Source of the DNA: Doryteuthis pealeii
Lineage: Eukaryota; Mollusca; Cephalopoda; Myopsida; Loliginidae
DNA length: 64,000 nt
Assembly (NCBI GenBank): GCA_023376005.1
Contig: CM042147.1
Location: forward strand, 122,152,351 to 122,216,350
Direction: 5' to 3'
Positions within the stretch are counted from its first letter, which is position 1. Every line of letters starts with the position of its first letter. A program made the translations under genes and the position numbers. Below are positions 21,085 through 30,429 of the stretch, one piece after another. Under the pieces are notes generated by a model. The model saw nothing but the letters and a program-made list of their open reading frames with translations, was not told the origin of the DNA and made no database searches.

Positions 21085-21300
21085 GATCTCAACAATGGCT
21101 TACTAATATATATACTTCCTGGTTCTTTTTTTCTTTTCTTTTTTTTTTTTTTTCCAAATAATAATTCTTGTCCAACACGGACTGTGGTCTTCCTGTCTAT
21201 AACAATATGGCTTTTTAACATTATCTCTATCTGTCTATCTATATATCTTTTGGGGTTTTATATCCTTCTTTATCTATCTATTGCTGAGTTTCTCTCTCTC
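20826..21300. other. Intronic sequence with poly-T tracts
   Basis: (AATAAATAG)-like and poly-T tracts at 20943-20963, 21051-21078 and 21127-21154; nothing coding. Confidence 0.45.
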
Positions 21301-21304
21301 CCTC

Positions 21305-21870
21305 TATTTATCCGCCCTGTTGGTGGGGCATTAGAATGCACCAACTGCACCTCTGCAGAGGGGTAAGACTCCCCCAATGGGGCCACCTGTTGGCTGTGGG
21401 TGGTGACCCGTGATGCTTAAGGTTAGAGCCCAGGTGGTTGAGCAGTTCCTGACTTGCAATAATCCACTTTGGCTAGATGGGCGGTCGGAGAGGCCCCCTC
21501 TGATCAATCGGCTGGTCACGTCAAGCCCTAGCACCTATATTATTGCCCCAACCCTATTGTCTTTTTATCATATGGGTGCTAGGAGGCGGTGGCTGAGGGT
21601 CTACATGTCCTGGGAATGACGTTAAACTCTATCTGATGGTGAGGTTCCAGTTTTGGAGGTTTGGGGAATATGGAGCACCCCTTCATCACCATTGCTCCCT
21701 GGTCCACTCTGACCAGGAGTGGTAGTACCTGTTAGGGTCCCATCTATGGGTTAAATAGAAAAACATGAGTTTATAAACAAAATTTGTTATCCATTAAGAA
21801 TGAATTTATTTCACAACTTTGTTGGCATTAAATGACCCACTGAGGTTGATATGCCGTAAAACAAAACAAA
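21305..21870 (+). repeat. R2 repeat, full length
   Basis: Complete copy from TTTATCCGCCCTGTTGGTGG to GGTTGATATGCCGTAAAAC. Used here as the reference for R2. No TIR or clear A/B box pair was seen, so its class is open. Confidence 0.8.
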
Positions 21871-22189
21871 CCAAACCCTCTATTTATATCTATCTTTCAC
21901 ATCTCTTTTTGTGTTTTATGAATAAATTATTTGTGAGTTTTTGTCATTTCTGATTGGGCTGTACACTGTGAAGTCTAATCCACTTGGACAAAATCCAAGT
22001 TAAAGAAATAAATGTCAGGGAATGAAATTATCATTTGTGAAAGCCACTGCTAGCAGCTTACGGTGGGATTGCAGTGGCAGGAGCAGCTTGAAATAGGCAA
22101 AGTTAAAGAGTGGCTTTCTCTTGTCTTTTGGATCATTTTTCACCATCTCACGCACCCATGCACATTTTTTTGCTTTGTTTCCCACTCTC

Positions 22190-22311
22190 ATATGCACACA
22201 CACATACACACACACACACACACTTTTTCTCTCTATCTTACTTTGTGTTGTTCTTTCTTTCACACATTCTCTCTCTCTCGATTTGTTTTGTGTTTTCTCA
22301 CATAAACATGC

Positions 22312-22351
<40 letters not shown>

Positions 22352-22500
22352 TTTTCATACACTATCTATTTCTCTCTGTTTCACCCACTTTTTGTTCTCT
22401 CTTTCTCTCTCTCTCTCTCCTATACACTATCTATTTCTCTCTGTTTCACCCACTGTTTGTTCTCTCTTTCACACACACTTTTGTTCTCCCTTGCATATAC
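22190..22500. repeat. CA and CT microsatellite cluster
   Basis: (CA)n at 22195-22222, (CT)n at 22317-22350, and an imperfect CTCTATTTCTCTCTGTTTCA-type repeat from 22360 to 22460. Any long reading frame here is low-complexity. Confidence 0.9.
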
Positions 22501-22735
22501 ACATGTAGTCGTACAATACATCTTGTAGATGCATACAGGGTGGTCGTCAGTGATGCACTAACTTCATCGCCGATTACGGGTTCTTGTGCATCATATTGGC
22601 TCCGATAGCAACCCCAACTTGAATCCGGTTTCTTCAAGCTGCCACCCAGTAAACTACATGCTGCTAGTATTGACATTTTGCTTCAAATAAACTTCACAAG
22701 AATTCAAACTCTTAAATAGGGAAATCACAGTCAGT
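22501..22735. other. Unclassified sequence between microsatellites
   Basis: GATGCATACAGGGTGGTCGT and CAACCCCAACTTGAATCCGG look like an old dispersed repeat; class not recognised. Confidence 0.35.
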
Positions 22736-22739
22736 TTGA

Positions 22740-22885
22740 GCCATGTACACATTCAATCTCTCTCTGCATGCACACACACACATATATATTTTACTCTCTA
22801 TCACTTACTCATATATTCTCTCTCTCTCTTACTATTTCTCTCTCTCTCGCTAACACATTCTCTCTCCTCTCTCTCTCGCTTTGGT
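22740..22885. repeat. CT-rich microsatellite
   Basis: CTCTCTCTC blocks with CACACACACA at 22769-22780. Confidence 0.85.
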
Positions 22886-22889
22886 GCAT

Positions 22890-23375
22890 CAATTATCTAT
22901 GGGTCTCTATATTTTCTCTTGGCTTATTTAAGATTTGTGCTATTTTTTTCTTCTTACTAATTTTCTTTTCTTGAAAATCTTAAAATCGAGGGAAAATTAT
23001 AATCATAATAAAAAGGTTTTTTTAAAAAATATTCTTTTTTCGGTGCTTTTTCTAATTTTATGTCCATTTTTTTTTTTTCTTTTCAAAATAATTTGGTGTG
23101 TTTAACTTGATATCTAAAAGGGAATTAATTTCAACAGATAATGAATTGGTTTTGGTTTCAACAATTCATTGGCTTCCTTCCATTTTAATTTCGATAAATT
23201 ACAACATTGTGGCATAGGCCAGCATCTGGTTGGCTTGCAGAGGCAGCTTCTTAGACTATCACTTGTGGCTGGACACAGAATCAAACAAAATGGTTGATTT
23301 AAAAAAAAAAAAAATTTTAATTTTTAGAATTTTTAATTAAAATTTTTTTAAATTTTTTTTTAGGCAAAATTGTCC
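22890..23375. other. Unclassified AT-rich intronic sequence
   Basis: Nothing recognised apart from A/T runs near 23300-23350. Confidence 0.4.
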
Positions 23376-23377
23376 AT

Positions 23378-23613
23378 TTTGTCTACTGACTTTGGGTAGA
23401 GAGAGAAAGGAGTTGTGAATCGTCTCCTTTGGGACCCTGGCTAGCCTGAACGCTTTAGTTGATCATTGGATGAAAATGTGTGTTGCTTTTATGTGGGTTT
23501 CATCCTCTCTGTCTTGTCGGATTATGAAAAAGCTCATTAATCAAGTGTAGGTTCCACTTGACCTGGTGTTAACAAAGTTCACTTGATTCAAGTGCTGATG
23601 CCTCATATATCGT
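23378..23613 (+). repeat. R7 repeat, unit 1
   Basis: Carries ATGAAAATGTGTGTTGCTTT, ATCAAGTGTAGGTTCCACTT and AAAGTTCACTTGATTCAAGT. Direct partner of unit 2 at 24096. Confidence 0.75.
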
Positions 23614-23639
23614 TACAAAGTACCTCCGAGTCATTGTAA

Positions 23640-24090
23640 ATCAAAATTTACTTCATAGCTGGGGAGAGAAGAGTGGAAATTAATGCGTATCCTAAAGGCA
23701 TTAGCACAAAGTGAAATGCAAGCAGTCTCATCCAGGATTTGAACTTGAGTCGCCGATTCCATTTCCTGGTAATCCTTAACTTGTTCCTCGTAAATTCCTA
23801 CCATAAAATAAACTGAACCCTCATTTTATGTCCGTGTTTTTGCAATAAATGTTTTATTTTTCTTGCACCTGTTATTTTACAATACTGAATATATTTTCTT
23901 TATTTGAAAACATTTATTGCAAACATATATTTTCTTTATTTGAAAACATTTATTGCAAACATATTTAAAACATGTATTGCAAAAACACGGACATAAAATG
24001 AGGGTTCAGTTTATTTTATAGTAGGAATTTACAAGGAACAAGTTGAAGATTACCCATTTCCTTTTGATTGTAAGCAACAGTTCCGAGTTA
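23640..24090 (-). mobile_element. R4 SINE interrupted by a MITE
   Basis: R4 complement (GGATTTGAACTTGAGTCG, GATTCCATTTCCT) runs up to 23767 and resumes after the MITE at 24055. Confidence 0.65.
23768..24054. mobile_element. MITE with 8-bp target duplication inside R4
   Basis: 287 bp; ends GGTAATCCTTAACTTGTTCC and, as complement, GGTAATCTTCAACTTGTTCC, with inverted homology over about 85 bp. Flanked by CATTTCCT at 23760-23767 and 24055-24062. Shares the GGTAAT terminus and 8-bp duplication with the element at 778-1306. Centre has a tandem TTTGAAAACATTTATTGCAA. Confidence 0.8.
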
Positions 24091-24095
24091 ACATA

Positions 24096-24313
24096 GACAT
24101 AGAGTAGATTGAGGGGGAGAGAGGTGGTGAATTGTCTCAGCAGGTGGTTGACCATGCAACTACATAGTCTACCAGATGAAAATGCATGTTGCTTTTATGT
24201 GGGTTTCGTCCACTTTGTCTTGTTGGATTGTGAAAAGGCTCCTTAATCAAGTGTAGGTTCCACTTAACCTGGTGTTGGCAAAGTTCACTTGACTCAAGTG
24301 CTGATGCTGACAC
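24096..24313 (+). repeat. R7 repeat, unit 2
   Basis: Same order of words as unit 1 (TTGCTTTTATGTGGGTTTCG, ATCAAGTGTAGGTTCCACTT), diverged. The two units are about 0.7 kb apart and flank the R4/MITE complex. Confidence 0.75.
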
Positions 24314-24315
24314 CT

Positions 24316-24359
<44 letters not shown>

Positions 24360-24360
24360 C
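24316..24360. repeat. (GT)n(AT)n microsatellite
   Basis: Compound dinucleotide tract; copy 2 at 58815-58863. Confidence 0.95.
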
Positions 24361-24559
24361 AAATTCATTTCTGTATAACCAGGCAATTTTGTTTATGCGT
24401 CTGTCGAGTTAAGAGGGAATGATTTTCATCCATGAGACGATCAAATAATTATGCTGATTAATAAAGCTACGTATGCATCTGTTTGGTGATTTCTAAATTC
24501 CCATAACTCAGAAAAAAATGGCACATTGTAGTGAGATGTTTGTTAACACAGTGTTAAAA

Positions 24560-24930
24560 TGTCAAGCCCTAGCACCTATATGATTGTCCTGTCCGTATTG
24601 CTCTTATGGCAACCACCCCAACCCTTTTTATCATATATGTGCTAGAAGATGGTGCCTTAATGTCTTGGGTCTGACACTAAACTGCATCTAGTGGTGAGGT
24701 TAGATTTCTAGAGCTCTGTGGAGTGTGGAGTACCTCTTCATTGTTATTACTCCCAGGTCCACTTTAATCTGGAGTGGTAGTACCTGTTAGTGTCCCATCT
24801 ATTGGTTAGATAGATCAAAAAATTAGTTTTAAAAAATTTGAATACCCAATAAGAATGAATAAAATAAAAACATCTTCAGCATAAAATAACCCAACAAGGG
24901 TTGATATGTCATTTATTCCAACCAGCCAAA
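24560..24930 (+). repeat. R2 repeat, 3' half
   Basis: GTCAAGCCCTAGCACCTATA to AAGGGTTGATATGTCATTTA; immediately followed by another R2. Confidence 0.75.
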
Positions 24931-24944
24931 TGAGGCTTAGAATA

Positions 24945-25595
24945 GGTTGACTGCACCGACTGCACCTCTGCAGAGGGGTAAGATTCCCCCAAATGGGGCC
25001 ACCTGTTAGCTGTGGGTGGCGACCTGTGATGCTTAAGAATAGAACCCAGGTGGCTAGCAGTCCATGACTTGCAATATTCCACTTTGGCCCTATCTTGGGC
25101 TAGATGGGCGGTCGGAGAGGCCCCCTCCGATCAATCAGCTGGCCACGTCAAGCCCTAGCACCTATATGATTGCCCCAAGCCTATTGCCCTTATGGCAAGC
25201 CCTAATCCTTCTTATCATATGGGTGCTAGAAGGCGGAGGCTGAGGGTCTACATGTTCTGGGAATGACGTTAAACTCTATTTGATGGTGAGGTTCCAGTTC
25301 TGGAGGTTCGGGGAATGTGGAGCACCCCTTCATTACCATTTCTCACTGGTCCACTCTGACCTGGAGTGGTAGTACCTGTTAGGGTCCCATCTGTGGGTTG
25401 AATAGATAAACATGAGTTTATAAACAAAATTGTATTATGCATTAAGAATGAATTTATTTCACAATTTTGTTGGCATTAAATGACCCACCGAGGTTGATAT
25501 GCCGTAAACCAAACCAAACCAAACCAGGTTCACTCTAGCTCTGAGTGTTAGTACTTGTTAGGGTCCCATCTATGGGTCAAATAGATTTGTTTGAA
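24945..25595 (+). repeat. R2 repeat, near full, plus an R2 3' fragment
   Basis: Runs from GACTGCACCTCTGCAGAGG to GTTGATATGCCGTAAACC (25512), then (AAACC)n, then a short further R2 piece (GTTAGGGTCCCATCTATGGG) to about 25590. Three R2 pieces thus lie in tandem from 24560. Confidence 0.75.
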
Positions 25596-25629
25596 ATTTT
25601 TTGGATAAAAATACTTGAAGCTATATAAA

Positions 25630-25882
25630 AGTAAAGTTGTCAGGGTGGCCTAAAGTTGGTATCGGCCAGTCAGCGAGGGAGTCTATCCCCTTTTCACTAG
25701 TGCTAGACCAAGCAGATTGTTTTTGCGTCTGAGGTGGAGCGGCACACCTACCACCAGCTCCATACTTTACCATACAGATCCCTGTGCTACTCATATGCTG
25801 AGTTGGCGAGGGCTGGTATTGAACTAGAAACCTTGTGGTTTCTAGCTGAACGCTCTACCGACTGAGCTAACCCGGCTCTTTA
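25630..25882 (-). mobile_element. R1 tRNA-like SINE, full
   Basis: Complement of R1: AAAGTTGTCAGGGTGGCC, CTTTTCACTAGTGCTAGAC, GCTCTACCGACTGAGCTAAC. Confidence 0.85.
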
Positions 25883-25979
25883 GACTGCATGCAATTGTAT
25901 GATTATTATTACTTAATAGAATTATTAATGTTAGATAGGAATACTTGATACCATATAACTGTGTACATTATTTATAATA

Positions 25980-26128
25980 GTAGTTACTTGAAGTTATAAT
26001 AAATATAATAATAATAATATATTAATAATAAATATAATAATAATAATAATATATTAATAATAAATATATTAATATTTTATATTAATATATTATTATTATA
26101 TATTATTATATTATAGATATTATATAAA
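25980..26128. repeat. AT-rich (AATAAT/ATATTA) tract
   Basis: Degenerate A/T repeat serving as the Helitron insertion target. Confidence 0.8.
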
Positions 26129-26742
26129 CTAGCAAATATATGCACCCTCCGGGTGCAAGTATTTAAGTTTTAATGTAATGAAATATCGTATTAAATTAGA
26201 AAGTCTAATGAAACTAAATAAGAATGCATATAAAAAGATTTGAAACAGAGGAGGGTATAATCGAAAAATAGAACAACTGAAATTTACTCTTCCATCACTC
26301 TCGTCTTTCATTGTTATTTTTTCTAATTTAAGTATTGAGTTAAAATAGGAAGTAAAGAATAAAATGAAACTTATCTTTTCTTGTTAATGGATTTCATTTA
26401 AGATTAATTGAAGAGATTTTTGCTTATATTCATTAAAATAAAACCAAACAGTTAGAAATCAATATTATTAAAATTACATTTTTAATATCAATATGCAAAT
26501 TAGCCTTCCCGTTCACACTGTAAACCGCTATTTTGTTGTATATATAAATACAATTGCATGTTATTAGTATGTAGATATGGTTAACAGTATAAATAATGTA
26601 AAACAATTTTATTAATAATTGAAGTTAAAATAAGGATAAATTCATGGTGAATGTGACGTCAATTACTAAGGGAATTGTGACTTGAGTAGTGATTTAGTTT
26701 CGGTTACAGACAGAAAAACACACAATCTCCATTATAATAAGA
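26129..26742 (-). mobile_element. Non-autonomous Helitron, polymorphic
   Basis: On the - strand it starts TCTTATTATAATGGAG (5'-TC) and ends with the perfect hairpin GCACCC-GGA-GGGTGC, nine nt ATATATTTG, and CTAG. It is inserted between A (26128) and T (26743) with no target duplication. In copy 2 the matching sequence is uninterrupted (TATATAAA|TATTATGATA at 60580/60581). 614 bp; no helicase or Rep coding seen. The 5' end is shared with the copies at 1994 and 19890. Confidence 0.88.
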
Positions 26743-26870
26743 TATTATGATATATTATTAATATATTAATAATAAATATAAATATATTAATAATACATAT
26801 AATAAATAATATTTTTTATACATAATAATTATCACTCATTGAAACCATATAATTGCTTGAAAAAAAAATG
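26743..26870. repeat. AT-rich tract
   Basis: ATATTAATAATA-type degenerate sequence continuing the Helitron target region. Confidence 0.7.
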
Positions 26871-26871
26871 A

Positions 26872-26937
26872 CTTTGGCATTAAATAACCCAACAAGGTTT
26901 GACATGCCTTAAAACCAACCAACCAACCAAATCATTA
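26872..26937 (+). repeat. R2 tail fragment
   Basis: CAACAAGGTTTGACATGCC followed by CCAACCAACCAACC. Confidence 0.6.
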
Positions 26938-27104
26938 TTTACAATTAATATCTATCTATCTATCTATCTATCTATTACTAAAATTCTCACTGTTTGTGTG
27001 TTTAAAGGGATGTGGTATAAAAAGTATTAAAAAAAACTAAATCTTTTTTTGATTTGAAGATAAAGATGTGCACAGTCAAGGAACTGATAAAGTGTGCAAC
27101 ATTT

Positions 27105-27107
<3 letters not shown>

Positions 27108-27153
<46 letters not shown>
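27108..27153. repeat. (TA)n microsatellite next to R3
   Basis: Preceded by CAACATTTTGTCTA, followed by GAGAGATAATACAATCATTT, the outer end of R3. Confidence 0.95.
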
Positions 27154-27159
<6 letters not shown>

Positions 27160-27957
27160 TAATACAATCATTTCTTGGAAATTTTGAGATGAGCCTTGAT
27201 AACACTGGTTTACAAAGAAATTGAGGCAAGCACAAAAATAGCCATTTTAACCTAATTTAGGGGTGCTGAATTCAGATTAACCTAATTTGGGGGTTAATTT
27301 GGGTGGTGAATTCAGATTTGAAATCTGTTTTTACTCATCACCTCTAGTTTGAAATGAGACTATTTAAAAGACAGAAAACTGGAGGTGATAGAGCAAAACT
27401 GTTTATAAATTTGAATTCAGCACACCCAAATTAGTAAAAAATACCTATTCACATTCTTGCCTCGGACAAAAAATATTTTTTTGTAAACCAGTGTAATTAG
27501 TATTATTTGGATTATTCAGACTATTGTCCTCATCTTCATTGTTATCTGTACAACGTTTCGTCCGATGTGCCCTCAGGCCTTCTTCAGCGTCCGATTGGAC
27601 ACATAGCCTAGTGGATAAATGAGTTAGGTTAAGACAGTTCTAAGTGACAGTTATCTCTAGACTGAAGGTTCAATCCTGGTCAGGGGCAGCAGTAACATAG
27701 AATAATAATTAACACAGCTTAACACCTGTACCCCAGCAATGGTTAGCGGAATGAGAACAGGATACCCCCATGGACTGAATAAAGGGTTAGGTTCTAAGTC
27801 CCGTGATGGCTCCTGATTACAACAAAAAGGTTCCTGAGTCCGAGAAAGTTCCCAAGTCTGACAAGAAATACCTGAAGAAGGCCGGAGGGCACATTGGCTG
27901 AGACATTGTACAGATAACAATGAAGATGAGGACAATAGTCTGAATAATACTAGAAAT
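27154..27957. mobile_element. R3 foldback composite
   Basis: Outer end GATAATACAATCATTTCT, then a Harbinger-like MITE, left arm ATTGTCCTCATCTTCATTG (27522), an R6 SINE in the loop (A-box-like TAGCCTAGTGGATAA, B-box GGTTCAATCCTGGTC), and right arm CAATGAAGATGAGGACAATA (27919). A nested structure of three elements. Confidence 0.75.
27203..27493. mobile_element. Harbinger-like MITE with TAA target duplication
   Basis: Ends CACTGGTTTACAAA and its complement. Flanked by TAA on both sides (27200-27202, 27494-27496); removing the element restores the R3 word TTGATAATTAG seen at 19010. A 3-bp TAA/TWA duplication is characteristic of PIF/Harbinger. Copy 2 (61032-61282) lacks an internal duplication of about 40 bp (CCTAATTTGGGGG region). 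Confidence 0.7.
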
Positions 27958-27999
27958 ATGTAACTCTTTTTAAACTGTCACCTGTGGGATGTAAGTGGT

Positions 28000-28316
28000 C
28001 TCTCCCTCAACTGTGCCCCATCCAAGGGGATTGCAATCTGGGAAGTTAAGTGGCTAGATCTTATGGGTAATGTGGCTAGATCTTATGGGTAATGTGGCTG
28101 CAAAAGATTTTCTGACAGTCAAGACTGAGTTCTCCTGTTTGTGTGGCATGGTGCAGTCCTGTTGTCAGATGTAGGTTCTTCAAGCAGCCACCCTCTTGAT
28201 CCAGCTCCGCACTACCTCCTCCAGGTGCTTGATGTAGGTCTCAGTGTTGTGTCCAAGTTCATGTGAGAAGATGAATGGAGCCATAACATCACCATCGTGA
28301 ACACCATGATGAGTTT
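28000..28316 (-). pseudogene. Tc1/mariner transposase remnant, central to C-terminal part
   Basis: The - strand reads HGVHDGDVMAPFIFSHE, YIKHLEEVVRSWIKRVAA, then, past a stop, a QQDC segment (the catalytic Asp region of the DDE/D fold) and frameshifted pieces of the following DHITPNIWPLNFPDCNP-type block. Stops and frameshifts make it non-functional. The transposase N-terminus and TIRs are absent. Confidence 0.7.
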
Positions 28317-28540
28317 TGGAGGTTTGGGGAATGTGGAGTATCCCTTCATCACCATTGCTCCCTGGTCCACTTTGACCCGGAGTGGTAGTACCTGTTAGGG
28401 TCCCATCTATGGGTTGAATAGAAAACATGAGTTTATAAACAAAATTGTATCATGCATTAAGAGTGAATTTATTTCACAAATTTGTTGGCCTTAAATAACC
28501 CCACCGAGGTTGATATGCCGTAAAACCAAACCAACCAATC
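28317..28540 (+). repeat. R2 repeat, 3' end, between mariner fragments
   Basis: GGAGGTTTGGGGAATGTGG to GGTTGATATGCCGTAAAACC. Lies between two mariner-derived fragments on the opposite strand. Confidence 0.8.
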
Positions 28541-28544
28541 AATT

Positions 28545-28725
28545 CATCTTTGGTGTTGCATGAAGTTTTGTTGGTCTCTTGCTGGACTGCACCCCACACA
28601 TAATAATCAAAGGGGCTGTAATCTGGAGAGTTAAGTGTCCAGATGTTAGGGGTGATATGGTCGCAGAAATTTTCTGACTGCCAAGACTGGTTTGCACCCC
28701 TAAAATGTTTTGTCAGTTTCAGAAA
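28545..28725 (-). pseudogene. Tc1/mariner transposase remnant, C-terminal part
   Basis: The - strand reads SENFCDHITPNIW, NSPDYSPFDYYVWGAV and NKTSCNTKDEL: the mariner block around the last catalytic Asp (xPDxxPxDYYVWG). It lies upstream of the remnant at 28000-28316 on the same strand although it belongs downstream in the protein, so the two are separate fragments or a rearranged copy. Confidence 0.7.
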
Positions 28726-28739
28726 CTGGAATCTCATTG

Positions 28740-29055
28740 AACTGGAACTGGCTTATTCTTCAAGTTTGAACAAAACTGAACCAATAATGTACTGTACAAG
28801 CACATGGATACACAGGAATCGTATTGTTATAATAATAATTACTTGTTGAAGTCTTAAACTTATTGAAATTTAAATGTTTATTTGAAAAGTGACTTTGTAA
28901 GTAGTCAAATGTGTTTTTGATGTTCTAAGTATTTATTCTGTTTTGGTTTGATTTTATTTCTTTCATGCCTTCTCTCCGCTCTCTCCCCAACTATGGGTAA
29001 AATAGTACGTATTTACCCAACTCCTCTACCACAGTTTAAGTAGAGTAAGTTTTGT
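28740..29055. other. Unclassified sequence
   Basis: No exon or repeat family recognised. Confidence 0.35.
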
Positions 29056-29059
29056 TCCT

Positions 29060-29365
29060 GACCTCCACCAAGCCGGATTGACACAATGATTTTTTAACGT
29101 GGGGCACCACACACAATGGCCAGTGCAAACAGTGTATGATCCCTTCAGCTTTCCTTTTTGGGTGCCTCAAGCATGGGGCAATAATCTCAGCCCTGCTACT
29201 TTTAGACAGGGGGAAAGGTGTTGCCTGGGGGGGGGGAGGGACAGACTCCTGGGACCTTGCGATTTATTTTATCTTACTGGTCCAGAGGCTGATTTGAATT
29301 CAGCTTTCCTTCTAGACTGGTTACCATACCAAACTAAAGAGCCCAATCTGTCTACTATTTACCCA
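29060..29365 (+). mobile_element. R5 relative fused to an R4 3' end
   Basis: Diverged R5 words (GGGTGCCTCAAGCATGGGG, CAATAATCTCAGCCCTGC, GGTGTTGCCTGGGGGG), then TTCTAGACTGGTTACCATAC and CTATTTACCCATAGCTAGG as in R4. Confidence 0.6.
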
Positions 29366-29800
29366 TAGCTAGGGGGAGAACAGATGACCATTAGTAAGCA
29401 TTGTAATTTTTTGTGGGCTATTTAGTCTTGGTATGAGAAGGTAAGCTAAGCTCTGAATCCAATCAGCAATATTCTGCTTAAAAATGTATCTTGTGTTGAA
29501 TCCTGCCTATGGCAAAAGGTTTGGGTAAATACATACTTTGTTTTATTCGTCTATTTGTCTAAGTTTAGTCCTTAACTCTACGAGTCTCTCTTTTAGTGAA
29601 CAAAAACTTAATTGTGAACTTTTATGAAGATATTAGGGCAGTTATAAGTGATTTTTATTTTGTTTTGCAGACCAATTTGATGGTGTAGTGTGCTTATGGT
29701 CTTGTGCCAGGCTCAACGAATCTTTCACCAATTGTTAGAATAAATCTCACCTTTTCCGTTCTTTCTGCCTCTTTCTTTTGTCTCCCTCTATCTATCTCTC
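29366..29800. other. Unclassified sequence
   Basis: TTTTGTTTTGCAG at 29659-29671 resembles a splice acceptor, but what follows (ACCAATTTGATGGTGTAG) meets a stop at once in the phase-1 and phase-0 readings I tried, so no exon is called. Confidence 0.35.
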
Positions 29801-29802
29801 TG

Positions 29803-29803
<1 letters not shown>

Positions 29804-29838
<35 letters not shown>

Positions 29839-29890
29839 GTCATATGTAGATCTCTCTCACTGTCGTGTGTGTGTATATAGATAGAGAGAG
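29804..29890. repeat. (TA)n and GT/GA microsatellites
   Basis: TA run at 29804-29836, GTGTGTGTG at 29866, GAGAGAGAGAGAG at 29883. Copy 2 has a much longer TA run (63735-63793). Confidence 0.9.
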
Positions 29891-29904
29891 AGAGAGATAA
29901 AATG

Positions 29905-30145
29905 ATATGACAAACACATGTTGTTTAATTGAATTTATTTTTACAAAGAGAGAAACAGAATATTTAAAATACTCTGTTTCTCTCTTGAAGAATCCGGTTT
30001 AAAAACATTCAGATCTTAAAACGGTCACAATTATCATTCTGCTCTGATGAAGATTTTTTGCTGAAATCGAAATATTGGCAATATTAACAATGCAAAAGTT
30101 GTAAAAATAAATTCAATTAAACAACATCTGTGTTTTTCATATCGT
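29905..30145. mobile_element. Foldback element with ends of about 40 bp
   Basis: Left GTTGTTTAATTGAATTTATT and right AATAAATTCAATTAAACAAC are perfect complements, within longer arms. The interior has CTCTGATGAAGATTTTTTGC and TCGAAATATTGG. Confidence 0.7.
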
Positions 30146-30149
30146 TTTA

Positions 30150-30381
30150 TATATACTTATGCTGTAGGATTCATTTCTTTACTCTTAATTAATATATATA
30201 CCCAGTGAATGCTAATTCTTTCTCATTGCAGTAATCTTAAATACAATTATAGTCATGTTAATTTAGACTTTGTCAGGCATTATTGTTGATTATCCTATGT
30301 AGAAACTGAACACTTTATTTTATTACACCATAAGTTAAAAAGTTTTTCTTTCTGTTTTTTTTAATTTTTTTAATGTAAATT

Positions 30382-30429
<48 letters not shown>

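Larger units (their letters stand above)
5238..30038 (+). repeat. Direct duplicated block, copy 1
   Basis: The same order of repeats, GMDS exon B and single-copy stretches reappears at 39188-64000, offset by about 33.95 kb throughout. Homology begins near GCTGAAATATGAGGCAAAT (5243) and is still running when the window ends at 64000, which corresponds to 30038. Differences are scattered SNPs, microsatellite length changes and a small set of clean insertions and deletions. Most likely one haplotype of the locus. Confidence 0.93.

Noticed and set aside
20973..21366. Open frames with poly-Phe or poly-Lys
   Set aside because: Produced by poly-T/poly-A tracts and an R2 repeat; no splice signals or family resemblance.
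22110..22500. Possible CRISPR-like array from regularly spaced CTCTATTTCTCTCTG words
   Set aside because: Simple-sequence repeat with no unique spacers, in a eukaryotic intron.
29655..29720. Acceptor-like TTTTGTTTTGCAG suggesting a further GMDS exon
   Set aside because: The readings I tried hit a stop within a few codons and show no match to the MKLHYGD block expected next.
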